Origin: Lachnospiraceae bacterium | GTDB taxonomy: Bacteria; Bacillota; Clostridia; Lachnospirales; Lachnospiraceae | Direction of reading: 5' to 3' | Length of the DNA: 32,946 nucleotides | Assembly (NCBI GenBank): GCA_021203465.1 | Contig: JAJQBC010000154.1 | Coordinates: 1-32,946, forward strand | Part shown: positions 23,959-32,264 of the stretch, piece after piece | How positions within the stretch are numbered: position 1 is the first letter of the stretch | Layout: each line of letters opens with the position of its first letter | The notes under the pieces: model-generated | The model's database searches: none | Seen by the model: the letters and a program-made list of their open reading frames with translations, nothing else | What the model was told of the DNA's origin: nothing | Made by a program: the position numbers and the translations under genes

Positions 23959-24383
23959 TGACATTCAAGCTGCAGATTGTGATTGGCATCGCGTTGCTTG
24001 CAGTCTTCGTGACTCTTGTCAACATGATACGGAAGAGGAGTCTGGAGCTGAAATATGCGCTTGTCTGGATGTTGATGTTGATTGCGCTGTTGATCTTTGA
24101 CTGTGCGCCCTCGCTTCTGAATGTTGTCTCGGGTCTGGTCGGCATCTACGCGCCGGTCAATATGATCTTTTTTCTGGGTTTCTGCTTCTCCCTGCTGATC
24201 ATTTTTTCCTTGACCGTGGCGCTTTCGCGGTTGTCGAACAGCATTCGGACGCTGGATCAGATGGTGGCGCTGAATGAGAAGCGTCTGCAGGATCTGGAAA
24301 ATCAGCTCGGACAAAGACGGGAAGAGGAATACGAGAAGGAAATGAGCGCGTCCTCTGAAGTGGATATTGCTGGAGGCGATTAA
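23955..24383 (+). CDS. DUF2304 membrane protein
   Basis: A 142-residue membrane protein with three hydrophobic segments and a C-terminal coiled coil (LDQMVALNEKRLQDLENQLGQ). The opening LQIVIGIALLAVFVTLVNMIRKRSLELKYALVW and LVGIYAPVNMIFFLGF match DUF2304, a family regularly found directly after DPM1-like glycosyltransferases. It probably assists or anchors the enzyme encoded before it. The ATG at 23955 overlaps the previous stop. The exact role of the family is not established. Confidence 0.85.
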   Translation: MMTFKLQIVIGIALLAVFVTLVNMIRKRSLELKYALVWMLMLIALLIFDCAPSLLNVVSGLVGIYAPVNMIFFLGFCFSLLIIFSLTVALSRLSNSIRTLDQMVALNEKRLQDLENQLGQRREEEYEKEMSASSEVDIAGGD

Positions 24384-24479
24384 CCAGCCGCAACGCGATT
24401 GTGCACTGAAGGGCATTTATACGTTTGGGTACAGGCGTTGCTTGTTTATACAATTTGGCCGGGGAAAGGGAGATACAGG

Positions 24480-25436
24480 ATGGAACGGGAGAGAAATCAG
24501 ATTTTATATTTGGTCATTCCCTGCTACAACGAGCAGGAGGTGCTGCCGGAGACTTCAAAGCGTCTGAAGGAGAAGATGGAGAGCCTGATGGAGCGGGAAA
24601 TGATTTCTCGAGACAGTAAGATCATGTTCGTCAACGATGGCTCGAAGGATCGAACCTGGGAGCTGATCGAGGAGCTGCATGCGGAGGATCCAATTTTTCA
24701 GGGCGTGAAGCTTTCGCGCAACCGCGGGCATCAGAACGCGCTGCTCGGCGGTTTGATGACGGCGAAGGAGTATGCGGATATGACGATCTCGCTTGACGCG
24801 GATCTGCAGGATGACATCGACGTGATTGACCAGTTCGTAGAGAAATATTACGAGGGCTGCGAGATCGTTTACGGCGTGCGCAGCGCGCGGACGACGGATA
24901 CTTTCTTTAAGCGTTTTACCGCGGAGGGTTTCTATAAGCTGATCAATTTCATGGGCGGTGAGGTTGTGTTCAATCACGCGGACTATCGCCTGATGAGCAA
25001 ACGCGCACTGGATGAGCTGGAGGGTTATAAAGAGGTGAATCTGTTCCTGCGCGGTATTGTCCCGATGATCGGTTTCAAGACCGACGTCGTGACCTATGAG
25101 CGCCATGAGCGCTTTGCGGGGGAGTCCAAGTATCCGCTGAAAAAGATGCTGGGACTTGCGGTGGATGGCATCACATCTCTGTCGATCAAACCGATTCGCT
25201 TCATTATGCTCACAGGCGCGCTGATTTTCCTCTGCAGTATTGTAATGCTGATCTATTCGCTTGTGCAGCACTTTCTTGGCAATACAAGCGTCGGCTGGAC
25301 TTCGCTTATCGTATCGATCTGGGCGCTTGGCGGCCTGCAGCTGCTCGCGATCGGTGTGATTGGGGAGTATATCGGTAAGATCTATCTGGAGACTAAGGAA
25401 AGACCGAAATATATCATCGAGAAGGTACTGCGGTAA
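24480..25436 (+). CDS. Family 2 glycosyltransferase with C-terminal membrane helices (GtrB-like)
   Basis: A 318-residue polyprenyl-phosphate glycosyltransferase. It has a GT-A domain with LVIPCYNEQEVLPE, MFVNDGSKDRTWELI, LSRNRGHQNALLGGL and the metal-binding ISLDADLQDD, then two C-terminal membrane helices (IMLTGALIFLCSIVMLIYSLV and a second near VSIWALGGLQLLAIGVIG), the GtrB/ArnC-type layout. It transfers a sugar from a nucleotide donor to undecaprenyl phosphate. ATG 24480 is chosen because conserved sequence begins here and GGGGAAAGGGAG precedes it. The 96-base gap before it holds no clear feature. Confidence 0.9.
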   Translation: MERERNQILYLVIPCYNEQEVLPETSKRLKEKMESLMEREMISRDSKIMFVNDGSKDRTWELIEELHAEDPIFQGVKLSRNRGHQNALLGGLMTAKEYADMTISLDADLQDDIDVIDQFVEKYYEGCEIVYGVRSARTTDTFFKRFTAEGFYKLINFMGGEVVFNHADYRLMSKRALDELEGYKEVNLFLRGIVPMIGFKTDVVTYERHERFAGESKYPLKKMLGLAVDGITSLSIKPIRFIMLTGALIFLCSIVMLIYSLVQHFLGNTSVGWTSLIVSIWALGGLQLLAIGVIGEYIGKIYLETKERPKYIIEKVLR

Positions 25437-25476
25437 GCGGGACGGACATTCGGAACAACAGAAAGGAAAATGCGGG

Positions 25477-27717
25477 ATGGACGACGCAGCGCACAGAAAT
25501 GTGCTGAAAAAGAAAATCTGGATTGGGAGTTATGAGACAGAGCTCTCCTCCATTTTCTTTCTGGTGGCGGTCACGCTGCTGGCATTTGGCGTGCGCGTTT
25601 GCCTGCGGACTTTCATTTCTGATGATTGGACCATCTATTGGAGCGACTGGCTCTCGCAGCTTTCGGAGCGCGGTTTCGGAGCGCTGGCGGATGATTTCTA
25701 TGACTATGCGCCACCGGTTATGTATCTCCTGTATCTGATCACATTGCTGCCCCTGAATGCAATGACTGCGTTCAAGGGGATTTGCTGCCTCATGGATTTT
25801 GTGGGCGCAGTGTTCGTCGGAAAGCTGGTATTTGTCTGTACGGGCAGCGAAAGGCGGAGTATGCTGGGCTACGCCTGTTTTTTGTTTTTGCCGACGGTCA
25901 TCTTAAATTCAGCGGCCTGGGCGCAGTGCGACATTCTCTATACGGTGCTGATTCTGGTAAGCGTATACCTCTTGCTCACGGATCGAAGCTGGGCAGGTAT
26001 GTGGTTTTATGGGGCTGCATTCGCGGTAAAACTGCAGACGCTATTCATTTTCCCCTTTCTAGTCATTTTGTGGGTGCGAAAAAAGGTCGACCTAAAGCAG
26101 TTTCTCACGCTCCCGATTATGTATTTTCTCGGCATCCTGCCCGCGTGGATCGCAGGCAGGCCGCTTGCGGAGCTGATCGGGATTTACGCGTTTCAGGGGA
26201 GCAAGGATCGATGGTCGCTGTCCATCAAATTTCCGAATATCTATCAGATTATCGGTAATAATTTCTTCTTGGATGAGTATGCCGCCGCGGGGGTGTATCT
26301 GATTCTCGGCATCCTGATGATCCTGATGTTTTATCTGGCGTATCGGCGTGTACGCGTGACGAAAGAGTATGTGCTTCTCCTGATTGTTTTTTTCGGTATG
26401 GTGGCAACCTATTTCTTGCCGCACATGCACGAGCGTTATCTTTATGTGAGCGACGCCTTCCTGCTCGTCTACGCGCTGACACGTGTGCGGCGTTTTCCAT
26501 GGTTCGTCGCGTCGAGCTTTCTGGGTGTCGTCGGCTATGGGCAGTATCTGACGAAAAATGATCCGCTGGTGCCCTACTGGGCGCTGGCTTTTGTGCAGCT
26601 TGCGCTGATCGTGCGCATCGGGCTCGATCTGTGGGCATATGTCCATGACCCGGCGAATCTCTCCGACGAGGGAGAGGAGACAGTGACGTCCCTTCGCACG
26701 TTGATTTTTCATCGTTTCCATATCGGGAGCTTTTCCTTTGATTTTCTGGAGGCGCTGCTCGCCGTGTGTATTACCGTGACCGGCGTGCTGCTGCGGACGA
26801 CGCTTCCGGCGAACGGCGCGCCTTTCTGGCTCTTCCTGATCGTGGTCGCGACCCTGCTGGTGTGGAAGCTGACGCGGGATGGGCGGCGGACATTGTTTGC
26901 CTACGCGGTTTTCATGATCCTGCCGACAATTGTCGCGGATGCGACGATTCTGACCGGGAGCACCGCAGTGGGGGCCGAGCTGTTCGTCTGTGCTCTGACT
27001 GTGCAGGGAGAGAGAGGCACTCGGGATCGAAATGTTGGATTTGGGGAGGGAACACAGCGGTGGATCTTTACGGCGCTCGCTGCCCTGACGCTGCTTCTGG
27101 ACGTACGCTATGTGGGGCTTATGTTTCTGTGCGCGCTGCTCTGGCAGGGCGGAAGGCTGCGGACGAGTCAATTCCTTGTAACGCTGACCGCGGGGCTGGC
27201 GCGTCTCATTTACAGCTACCGTATCTGGCTGTGGGGCGGATACACGCTGACGACCTTTCACTGGCCGAATATCTATGAGATCGTGGGCAAAGCGGCGGTT
27301 ACGACGCAGCAGGTCGATCCGATTGCGCTCGTTGGGCTGTTTCTTGCGGCGGGGCTTCTGCTTCTCGCGCTGTGGATCTTCGCGCAGGGGAACGTTCCGA
27401 CGGATGACGCCTCGTTGCTGCGTTTCTGTCTGTTCTTCGGGCTTGCGGCGGGCTTTTTCCTTCCCTATATGGATCAGTCCTATGGCTATGTCTACTGTGT
27501 GATTGCAGTTGTCTTGGCGATGCGGGAGCCACGCGAGTTCTGGATTCCGCTGCTTTTGCAGATTACGACATACGTCGGCTATCAGGACTGTGTGAATGGG
27601 GAGTCGATGACGCCGCTGTGGGTGTTCGCGCTGCTTCAGCTCGGCATTCTGACCTATCTGGGCGTGCGTCTGCTGCGCGAGGCAAAGGTGGTGAATCTGT
27701 GCGCCGGGAAAAATTAG
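25477..27717 (+). CDS. GT-C type polytopic glycosyltransferase with internally duplicated second half
   Basis: A 746-residue membrane protein with many hydrophobic helices. The first half fits GT-C enzymes that use lipid-linked sugars on the outer face: an early acidic pair Asp49-Asp50 in FISDDWTIYW, YAPPVMYLLYL, and FLPHMHERYLYV with His318-Glu319-Arg320. The second half repeats the plan: PNIYQIIG (residue 253) recurs as PNIYEIVG (597), FLPHMHERYLYV as FLPYMDQSYGYV, and a VGYGQYLTKNDPLVPYWAL segment as VGYQDCVNGESMTPLWVF. The second copy lacks the acidic pair and has Asp-Gln-Ser (666-668) in place of His-Glu-Arg, so it is probably non-catalytic. The ATG at 25477 is in a weak AAAGGAAAATGCGGG context. 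Donor and acceptor are unknown. Confidence 0.8.
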   Translation: MDDAAHRNVLKKKIWIGSYETELSSIFFLVAVTLLAFGVRVCLRTFISDDWTIYWSDWLSQLSERGFGALADDFYDYAPPVMYLLYLITLLPLNAMTAFKGICCLMDFVGAVFVGKLVFVCTGSERRSMLGYACFLFLPTVILNSAAWAQCDILYTVLILVSVYLLLTDRSWAGMWFYGAAFAVKLQTLFIFPFLVILWVRKKVDLKQFLTLPIMYFLGILPAWIAGRPLAELIGIYAFQGSKDRWSLSIKFPNIYQIIGNNFFLDEYAAAGVYLILGILMILMFYLAYRRVRVTKEYVLLLIVFFGMVATYFLPHMHERYLYVSDAFLLVYALTRVRRFPWFVASSFLGVVGYGQYLTKNDPLVPYWALAFVQLALIVRIGLDLWAYVHDPANLSDEGEETVTSLRTLIFHRFHIGSFSFDFLEALLAVCITVTGVLLRTTLPANGAPFWLFLIVVATLLVWKLTRDGRRTLFAYAVFMILPTIVADATILTGSTAVGAELFVCALTVQGERGTRDRNVGFGEGTQRWIFTALAALTLLLDVRYVGLMFLCALLWQGGRLRTSQFLVTLTAGLARLIYSYRIWLWGGYTLTTFHWPNIYEIVGKAAVTTQQVDPIALVGLFLAAGLLLLALWIFAQGNVPTDDASLLRFCLFFGLAAGFFLPYMDQSYGYVYCVIAVVLAMREPREFWIPLLLQITTYVGYQDCVNGESMTPLWVFALLQLGILTYLGVRLLREAKVVNLCAGKN

Positions 27718-28856
27718 TTTATTTGGACGGCATCCGGGGGCTGGGCTGTGCCATCGTGTTTTTGTGTCATTTTGTATATGCTTTTTATTATGGAATGTAC
27801 CAGTATCAGGAGGCGGCTTGTCATCTGCCGGGAAATTTCGATATCGTGATCGGGAAATCGCCGTTGAACCTGTTTTTCAACGGGAATACGGCGGTGCGTT
27901 TATTTCTTGTGTTGAGCGGCTATCTGCTCTGCAGGAATTATTTTCTGAGCAGTGATAAGCGGGCGCTGGGGAAGAGCACGCTTCGACGCTATCCGCGGCT
28001 AATGCCGCCGATACTAGTGGTGAATCTGTTCATATTCATCCTGATGACGCTGGGTCTGTATCAGAATGGAGCGGCTGCGGCGCTGGCCGGCTCGGAGGAA
28101 TGGTTTGCGGGCTTCAATTCATTTTCCCCCTCTTTTCCGGGGATGCTTTGGGAGTCGCTGGTCGGCTGTTTCCTGTTCGGCAGCAACGATTATCTCGGTG
28201 TGCTCTGGACGATGCGGGCGTTGTTCCTCGGAGCATTTCTCGACTACGCGCTGGCAGCACTCGTCGGAGGGCGGCGCTGGCGCTGGACGGTGTATGCTGT
28301 GCTTGCGGCTCTTCTTTTGAGAACAGATTTCCTTGCGATTTTCCTCGGCTATGTGTTATGCGATTTTGTGCACACAGGGGGAAAGCTGCGGGATGCGCTG
28401 TGTGGGAACAGGGCGCTGAACTGGCTGTTCTTTGCGGCGGGGCTCTACTTTATGAGTTACCCATCGGCTGGCTTCGGCTATGAAAGGACGATCTGGGGGG
28501 GTTTGCCCTTTGTCTTTGTCAATTACTACCATGTCCTTGGCGTACTCTGCTTCGTGTTTGCGGCGCAGAACCTTGAGGCTGTGCAGCGATTTTTCTCTCT
28601 GGGTCCGTTCCGTTTTCTTGGGAGAATTTCGTACTCGCTGTATCTCATTCATTTTCCGGTCATCGCGACCTTTGGCACCTGGTTTCTGTTGAGCTTTGAA
28701 GCAAGGCTTGGATACAATCTGGCAAGCCTGCTGAATCTGATATTGGTCGGCCTTATCACAGTGGGTCTGTCAGAGCTGAGCGCACGCTATATTGAGCCGC
28801 TTGGAAAGAAAGGGGAGGTGCTGCTTGGACGCATCGTCGGCAAAAAAAGAGCATAG
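27699..28856 (+). CDS. Acyltransferase 3 family membrane protein (OafA/YrhL-like), first of two
   Basis: A 385-residue polytopic protein of the acyltransferase-3 family, which adds O-acetyl or other acyl groups to surface sugars. It opens with VYLDGIRGLGCAIVFLCHFVY (the D-x-x-R…H signature), followed by a VRLFLVLSGYLLCRNYF segment and a C-terminal ISYSLYLIHFPV motif, all typical. GTG 27699 is chosen because it precedes this signature directly with AAAGGTGG upstream. It overlaps the end of the GT-C gene by 19 bases. The longer in-frame start at 27618 would add an Arg/Ala-rich stretch read from within the previous gene. Confidence 0.85.
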   Translation: MRREKLVYLDGIRGLGCAIVFLCHFVYAFYYGMYQYQEAACHLPGNFDIVIGKSPLNLFFNGNTAVRLFLVLSGYLLCRNYFLSSDKRALGKSTLRRYPRLMPPILVVNLFIFILMTLGLYQNGAAAALAGSEEWFAGFNSFSPSFPGMLWESLVGCFLFGSNDYLGVLWTMRALFLGAFLDYALAALVGGRRWRWTVYAVLAALLLRTDFLAIFLGYVLCDFVHTGGKLRDALCGNRALNWLFFAAGLYFMSYPSAGFGYERTIWGGLPFVFVNYYHVLGVLCFVFAAQNLEAVQRFFSLGPFRFLGRISYSLYLIHFPVIATFGTWFLLSFEARLGYNLASLLNLILVGLITVGLSELSARYIEPLGKKGEVLLGRIVGKKRA

Positions 28857-29886
28857 CAGACTTCTCTGGCTTGATTTCGGGCGTGCGGTCGGCATTCTTG
28901 TCGTGTTGCTCGTACATGCGGGCGCAGGCCCCGGTGTGGTCAGATACTACGGTGGGATGTTCTATATGCCGATTTTTTTTGTGGCGGCCGGCTACGTATA
29001 CCGTCGCCGACAGGGGGAAGCCTTTGGAATAATTCTTAAGAAAAAAGCGACGCGGCTTCTACTTCCGTATTTTGGGACGAGTGCCTTTCTGTGGCTGTTT
29101 TTCTGTGTGAAGGATACGGAACTGAAGCTGTCCTCACTCCTCGGAATCTTTTATTCGCGGAATCAGATGTATCAGGCTGGATTTGCGGGAGAGAATCCGG
29201 TGCTGCTTGACGTCCTGAATTCCCCGCTGTGGTTTCTGACGGCGCTCTTCCTCGTATATTTGTGGTATGAGGCTCTGGAGCGCAGCGGGAAAAAGGAGCT
29301 GCTGCTCGTGCTGGGGCTGCTCTTTTCGATCTTGTGGCATTATGGAACAGAACTTTTACTTCCCTGGAGTTTGGATGCGGTTCCGTATTTCGCCTGTTTT
29401 TTCTTCACGGGGGAGAAGCTTCGCGGGCGGTGTGATGCTTTGCATAATGTCCCTGACAGGCAGACTTGTGAGCGGAATAACACCTTTGGTTCGGTTGTGG
29501 GTGAGGCTGCTATTCTGGCCGTGCTCATCGTCTTTGTCATTGCTGCAAGACTGAACGGCAGTGTCAATCTTTCCTGCGGAGACTATGGGAGGAGCATGCT
29601 GCTCTATCTTGTGGTGGGGACGACCGGTTCCCTTCTGGTATTTGCCGTTGGCATATGGTTGGAAAAATGCTGCAGGCCGATCGCGCGTGTCATTTCACTG
29701 GTCGGCCAGGATACTCTGATGATTCTCTGTTTTCATATGTTTCTTTACATGTTTATCCGCGCGGGTGCATCCCTGCTGGGCCTTGGAGGGAGGCTGACGA
29801 ATACGCTGCTCGTCGTGGGAAGCCTGATAATCCTGACGGCGGCGGGGAGAATATGGCGCGGAATGAAACGAATGTTTTTGCGGTGA
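28825..29886 (+). CDS. Acyltransferase 3 family membrane protein, second of two
   Basis: A second, shorter and divergent acyltransferase-3 protein of 353 residues. It begins LLWLDFGRAVGILVVLLVHAG (the D-x-x-R…H signature), then YMPIFFVAAGYVYRRR and a C-terminal LMILCFHMFLYMFIR. This layout is like the Fucose4NAc/WecH-type subgroup. The start is a TTG at 28825, with AGGGGAGGTG placed correctly upstream; it overlaps the first acyltransferase gene by 32 bases. Different acyl donors or acceptors for the two are likely but cannot be told. Confidence 0.8.
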   Translation: MDASSAKKEHSRLLWLDFGRAVGILVVLLVHAGAGPGVVRYYGGMFYMPIFFVAAGYVYRRRQGEAFGIILKKKATRLLLPYFGTSAFLWLFFCVKDTELKLSSLLGIFYSRNQMYQAGFAGENPVLLDVLNSPLWFLTALFLVYLWYEALERSGKKELLLVLGLLFSILWHYGTELLLPWSLDAVPYFACFFFTGEKLRGRCDALHNVPDRQTCERNNTFGSVVGEAAILAVLIVFVIAARLNGSVNLSCGDYGRSMLLYLVVGTTGSLLVFAVGIWLEKCCRPIARVISLVGQDTLMILCFHMFLYMFIRAGASLLGLGGRLTNTLLVVGSLIILTAAGRIWRGMKRMFLR

Positions 29887-29911
29887 ACGGTAATCTCGGC
29901 GAAAAAAGCCC

Positions 29912-29941
29912 TTGACTTCCTGTATATGCCTGTGTTATAGT
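29912..29941 (+). promoter_or_regulatory. Promoter of the rpmG-secE-nusG operon
   Basis: TTGACT (29912-29917) and TATAGT (29936-29941) with an 18-base spacer lie between the acyltransferase stop and rpmG. The predicted transcript would begin near 29948. Confidence 0.75.
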
Positions 29942-29952
29942 AGACAAATGAG

Positions 29953-29981
29953 TGAAGTCAAGCGCTTTTTTTTTGACTTCA
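29953..29981 (+). promoter_or_regulatory. Leader hairpin in the rpmG 5' region
   Basis: TGAAGTCAA (29953-29961) pairs with TTGACTTCA (29973-29981) across an 11-base T-rich loop. It lies within the first bases of the predicted transcript, and TTGACTTC also forms the -35 region at 29912-29919. No T-run follows the hairpin on the + strand (AAAA follows), so it is not a standard terminator. Confidence 0.55.
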
Positions 29982-30018
29982 AAAATGGTGTAGAAAGACA
30001 AAAGCGAGGTGGAAGGTT

Positions 30019-30168
30019 GTGCGCGTAAGAATTACATTGGCATGTACGGATTGCAAGCAGCGTAATTACAACATGACAAAGGAAAAAAGGAATCACCCGG
30101 ACAGGATGGAGACGAAGAAATACTGCCGTTTCTGCAAGAAACATACACTTCATAAGGAAACGAAGTAA
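30019..30168 (+). CDS. rpmG: 50S ribosomal protein L33
   Basis: A 49-residue protein read from GTG 30019 after GAGGTGGAAGG. It has the L33 sequence pattern [14 protein letters not shown]…[16 protein letters not shown], including the zinc-binding cysteines 9, 12, 36 and 39 of the C+ form. L33 is a small protein of the large ribosomal subunit. It lies just before secE and nusG, a standard order in Firmicutes. The gene is short and therefore easy to miss. Confidence 0.95.
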   Translation: MRVRITLACTDCKQRNYNMTKEKRNHPDRMETKKYCRFCKKHTLHKETK

Positions 30169-30198
30169 TTCTGCTACAGGGTAAAAGGAAGCGACGAT

Positions 30199-30408
30199 AT
30201 GGGAGAAACAAAGAGTGCCGACAAGGACCGCAAGCAGAGCTGGTTCAAGGGCATGAAAGCCGAATTCAAGAAGATCGTCTGGCCGAGCAAAAGTGATCTC
30301 ACGAAGCAGACTATCGCAGTCGTGAGCGTTTCCGTTGTGCTGGCTCTCATCATCAAGGTGCTGGATATCATCCTATCCTACGGGATCGACTGGATCCTGA
30401 CACTGTAG
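30199..30408 (+). CDS. secE: Preprotein translocase subunit SecE
   Basis: A 69-residue single-helix protein that stabilises SecY in the protein-export channel. A charged N-terminus with FKGMKAEFKKIVWPSKSDL, the conserved amphipathic segment, precedes one membrane helix (TIAVVSVSVVLALIIKVLDIIL). It is the short Gram-positive form. It lies between rpmG and nusG with 30- and 16-base gaps. Confidence 0.95.
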   Translation: MGETKSADKDRKQSWFKGMKAEFKKIVWPSKSDLTKQTIAVVSVSVVLALIIKVLDIILSYGIDWILTL

Positions 30409-30424
30409 GAGGAAGGGTGAGCGT

Positions 30425-30943
30425 ATGGCAGAAGCAAACTGGTATGTAGTACATACCTATTCCGGGTATGAGAACAAGGTAAAGGCGAATATTGAGAAGG
30501 CGATTGAGAACAGGCATTTGGAGGAGCAGATTCTCGAGGTGAGAGTTCCCATGCAGGATGTGGTTGAGCTGAAGGACGGGGCAAGCCGTCAAGTTTCGAA
30601 GAAGATGTTCCCGGGCTATGTCCTGATCAATATGGTTATGAACGACGACACCTGGTATGTTGTGCGCAACATCAGAGGCGTGACCGGCTTTGTCGGACCG
30701 GGTTCCAAACCGGTTCCGCTGAGCGACGAGGAGATGCGTCCGCTCGGCGTTCATTCGGATGCGATCAAATTTGATTTCGCGGAGGGCGACACGGTTGTCG
30801 TCATTGCCGGTGTCTGGAAAGACACGATCGGCAAGATCCGCGCGATCAATGAGAACAAACAGAGCGTGACGATCAATGTCGAACTGTTTGGCCGTGAAAC
30901 TCCGGTAGAGATCAGTTTCATGGAGATAAGAAAGATGCAGTAA
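30425..30943 (+). CDS. nusG: Transcription termination/antitermination factor NusG
   Basis: A 172-residue elongation factor that binds RNA polymerase. The NGN domain begins WYVVHTYSGYENKVKANIE and contains KMFPGYVLINM and WYVVRNIRGVTGFVG. A KOW domain follows (FAEGDTVVVIAGVWKDTIGKI) and ends NVELFGRETPVEISF. The KOW loop has VWKDTI where many relatives have a Gly- or Glu-containing variant. Otherwise it is normal in length and order. Confidence 0.96.
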   Translation: MAEANWYVVHTYSGYENKVKANIEKAIENRHLEEQILEVRVPMQDVVELKDGASRQVSKKMFPGYVLINMVMNDDTWYVVRNIRGVTGFVGPGSKPVPLSDEEMRPLGVHSDAIKFDFAEGDTVVVIAGVWKDTIGKIRAINENKQSVTINVELFGRETPVEISFMEIRKMQ

Positions 30944-30976
30944 GCAATGGTTCGCGCGGCAGTAGCTTCGCGGATC

Positions 30977-31012
30977 GTGGGAGGGGAATTTACCTGAACC
31001 CGACATTACCAC
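30977..31012 (+). promoter_or_regulatory. L1-type autoregulatory stem motif in the rplK leader
   Basis: GTGG (30977-30980) pairs with CCAC (31009-31012). Then comes an internal loop GA opposite GACATTA, then GGG pairs with CCC (30999-31001). From memory, the L1-binding site of 23S rRNA has the similar arrangement GUGG-GA-GG…CC…AUA-CCAC. It lies just before the AGGAGG of rplK, so L1 binding would block translation. A second copy precedes rplA. Confidence 0.65.
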
Positions 31013-31030
31013 AATAGGAGGTGCCTAAAA

Positions 31031-31459
31031 ATGGCAAAAAAAGTTACAGGTTACATCAAGTTACAGATTCCTGCGGGGAAAGCGACACCGGCTCCCCCGG
31101 TAGGACCGGCGCTCGGCCAGCACGGCGTGAACATCGTGCAGTTTACGAAGGAGTTCAACGCGAGGACGGCTGACCAGGGCGACACCATTATTCCGGTAGT
31201 TATTACCGTATATGCCGACAGAAGCTTCAGCTTCATTACCAAGACTCCGCCGGCAGCAGTTCTGCTGAAGAAGGCATGCGGACTCAAGAGCGCGTCCGGC
31301 ACGCCGAACAAGGACAAGGTCGCGACGATCAAGAGATCCGAGGTGCAGAAGATCGCCGAGCAGAAGATGCCAGACCTGAACGCGGGCAGCATCGAGGCAG
31401 CCACCAGTATGATCGCGGGCACCGCAAGAAGCATGGGGATCACCGTTGTAGACGACTAA
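31031..31459 (+). CDS. rplK: 50S ribosomal protein L11
   Basis: A 142-residue protein of the GTPase-associated region of the large subunit. It has [29 protein letters not shown] at the start, the flexible Pro-rich linker ([15 protein letters not shown]) and the RNA-binding C-terminal domain with [19 protein letters not shown]. The order with rplA is standard. The ATG follows TAGGAGGTG. Confidence 0.97.
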   Translation: MAKKVTGYIKLQIPAGKATPAPPVGPALGQHGVNIVQFTKEFNARTADQGDTIIPVVITVYADRSFSFITKTPPAAVLLKKACGLKSASGTPNKDKVATIKRSEVQKIAEQKMPDLNAGSIEAATSMIAGTARSMGITVVDD

Positions 31460-31483
31460 AGAGACTGTTGCTGTAAGAAAGAT

Positions 31484-31511
31484 GTGGGAGGGAGAAACCC
31501 GCAATTACCAC
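31484..31511 (+). promoter_or_regulatory. L1-type autoregulatory stem motif in the rplA leader
   Basis: GTGG (31484-31487) pairs with CCAC (31508-31511), with GA opposite GCAATTA, then GGG (31490-31492) pairs with CCC (31498-31500) around AGAAA. The same layout is found before rplK. It is directly followed by the AGGAGG of rplA. Confidence 0.65.
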
Positions 31512-31527
31512 CAGGAGGTTAAATATT

Positions 31528-32217
31528 ATGAAACATGGTAAGAAGTACGCCGAAGCAGTAAAATCTTATGATAAGCAGAACCTTTATGATAAGGACGAGG
31601 CGATCGCGATCGTGAAGAAGCTCTCGACCGCGAAGTTCGACGAGACCATCGAGGCGCACATCCGCACGGGTTGTGACGGACGCCATGCGGATCAGCAGAT
31701 CTGCGGCGCGGTTGTCCTGCCGAATGGAACGGGCAAGCAGGTGCGTGTGCTCGTGTTCGCAAAGAGCGCGAAGGCCGAGGAGGCCGAGGCGGCGGGCGCC
31801 GAGTTCGTTGGAGCCGAGGAGCTCGTACAGAAGATTCAGGGCGGCTGGTTCGATTTCGACGTGGTCGTCGCGACACCCGACATGATGGGTGTGGTTGGAC
31901 GTCTGGGCCGTCTGCTTGGACCGAAGGGTCTGATGCCGAACCCGAAGGCCGGTACCGTCACGATGGATGTGGCGAAGGCGGTCAAGGAGATCAAAGCAGG
32001 TAAGATCGAGTACAGACTGGACAAGACGAACATTATCCATGTGCCGGTTGGAAAGGCTTCCTTTACGGAAGAGCAGCTCTCCGAGAACTTTCAGACGCTG
32101 ATCGACGCGATCAACAAAGCACGTCCGTCGGCTGTGAAGGGCCAGTTCCTGAAGAGCGTGGTGATCGCTCCGACCATGGGGCCGGGTGTGAAGATCAACC
32201 CGATCAAGCTGATGTAA
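31528..32217 (+). CDS. rplA: 50S ribosomal protein L1
   Basis: A 229-residue protein of the L1 stalk that also represses its own operon by binding mRNA. It has [20 protein letters not shown], the two-domain layout, and conserved [37 protein letters not shown] and [21 protein letters not shown]. Normal length. Confidence 0.97.
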   Translation: MKHGKKYAEAVKSYDKQNLYDKDEAIAIVKKLSTAKFDETIEAHIRTGCDGRHADQQICGAVVLPNGTGKQVRVLVFAKSAKAEEAEAAGAEFVGAEELVQKIQGGWFDFDVVVATPDMMGVVGRLGRLLGPKGLMPNPKAGTVTMDVAKAVKEIKAGKIEYRLDKTNIIHVPVGKASFTEEQLSENFQTLIDAINKARPSAVKGQFLKSVVIAPTMGPGVKINPIKLM

Positions 32218-32224
32218 GTCGGGC

Positions 32225-32254
32225 TTGACAGGCGCATATCGTCTGTGCTATTTT
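32225..32254 (+). promoter_or_regulatory. Promoter of the rplJ transcription unit
   Basis: TTGACA (32225-32230) is a perfect -35, followed after 18 bases by TATTTT (32249-32254). It lies directly after rplA and before the L10 leader. Confidence 0.7.
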
Positions 32255-32264
32255 AATACCGTTG

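Noticed and set aside
24384-24479. Promoter before the GtrB-like gene
   Set aside because: TATACA-like boxes occur, but no -35 at proper spacing; readthrough from the upstream genes is simpler.
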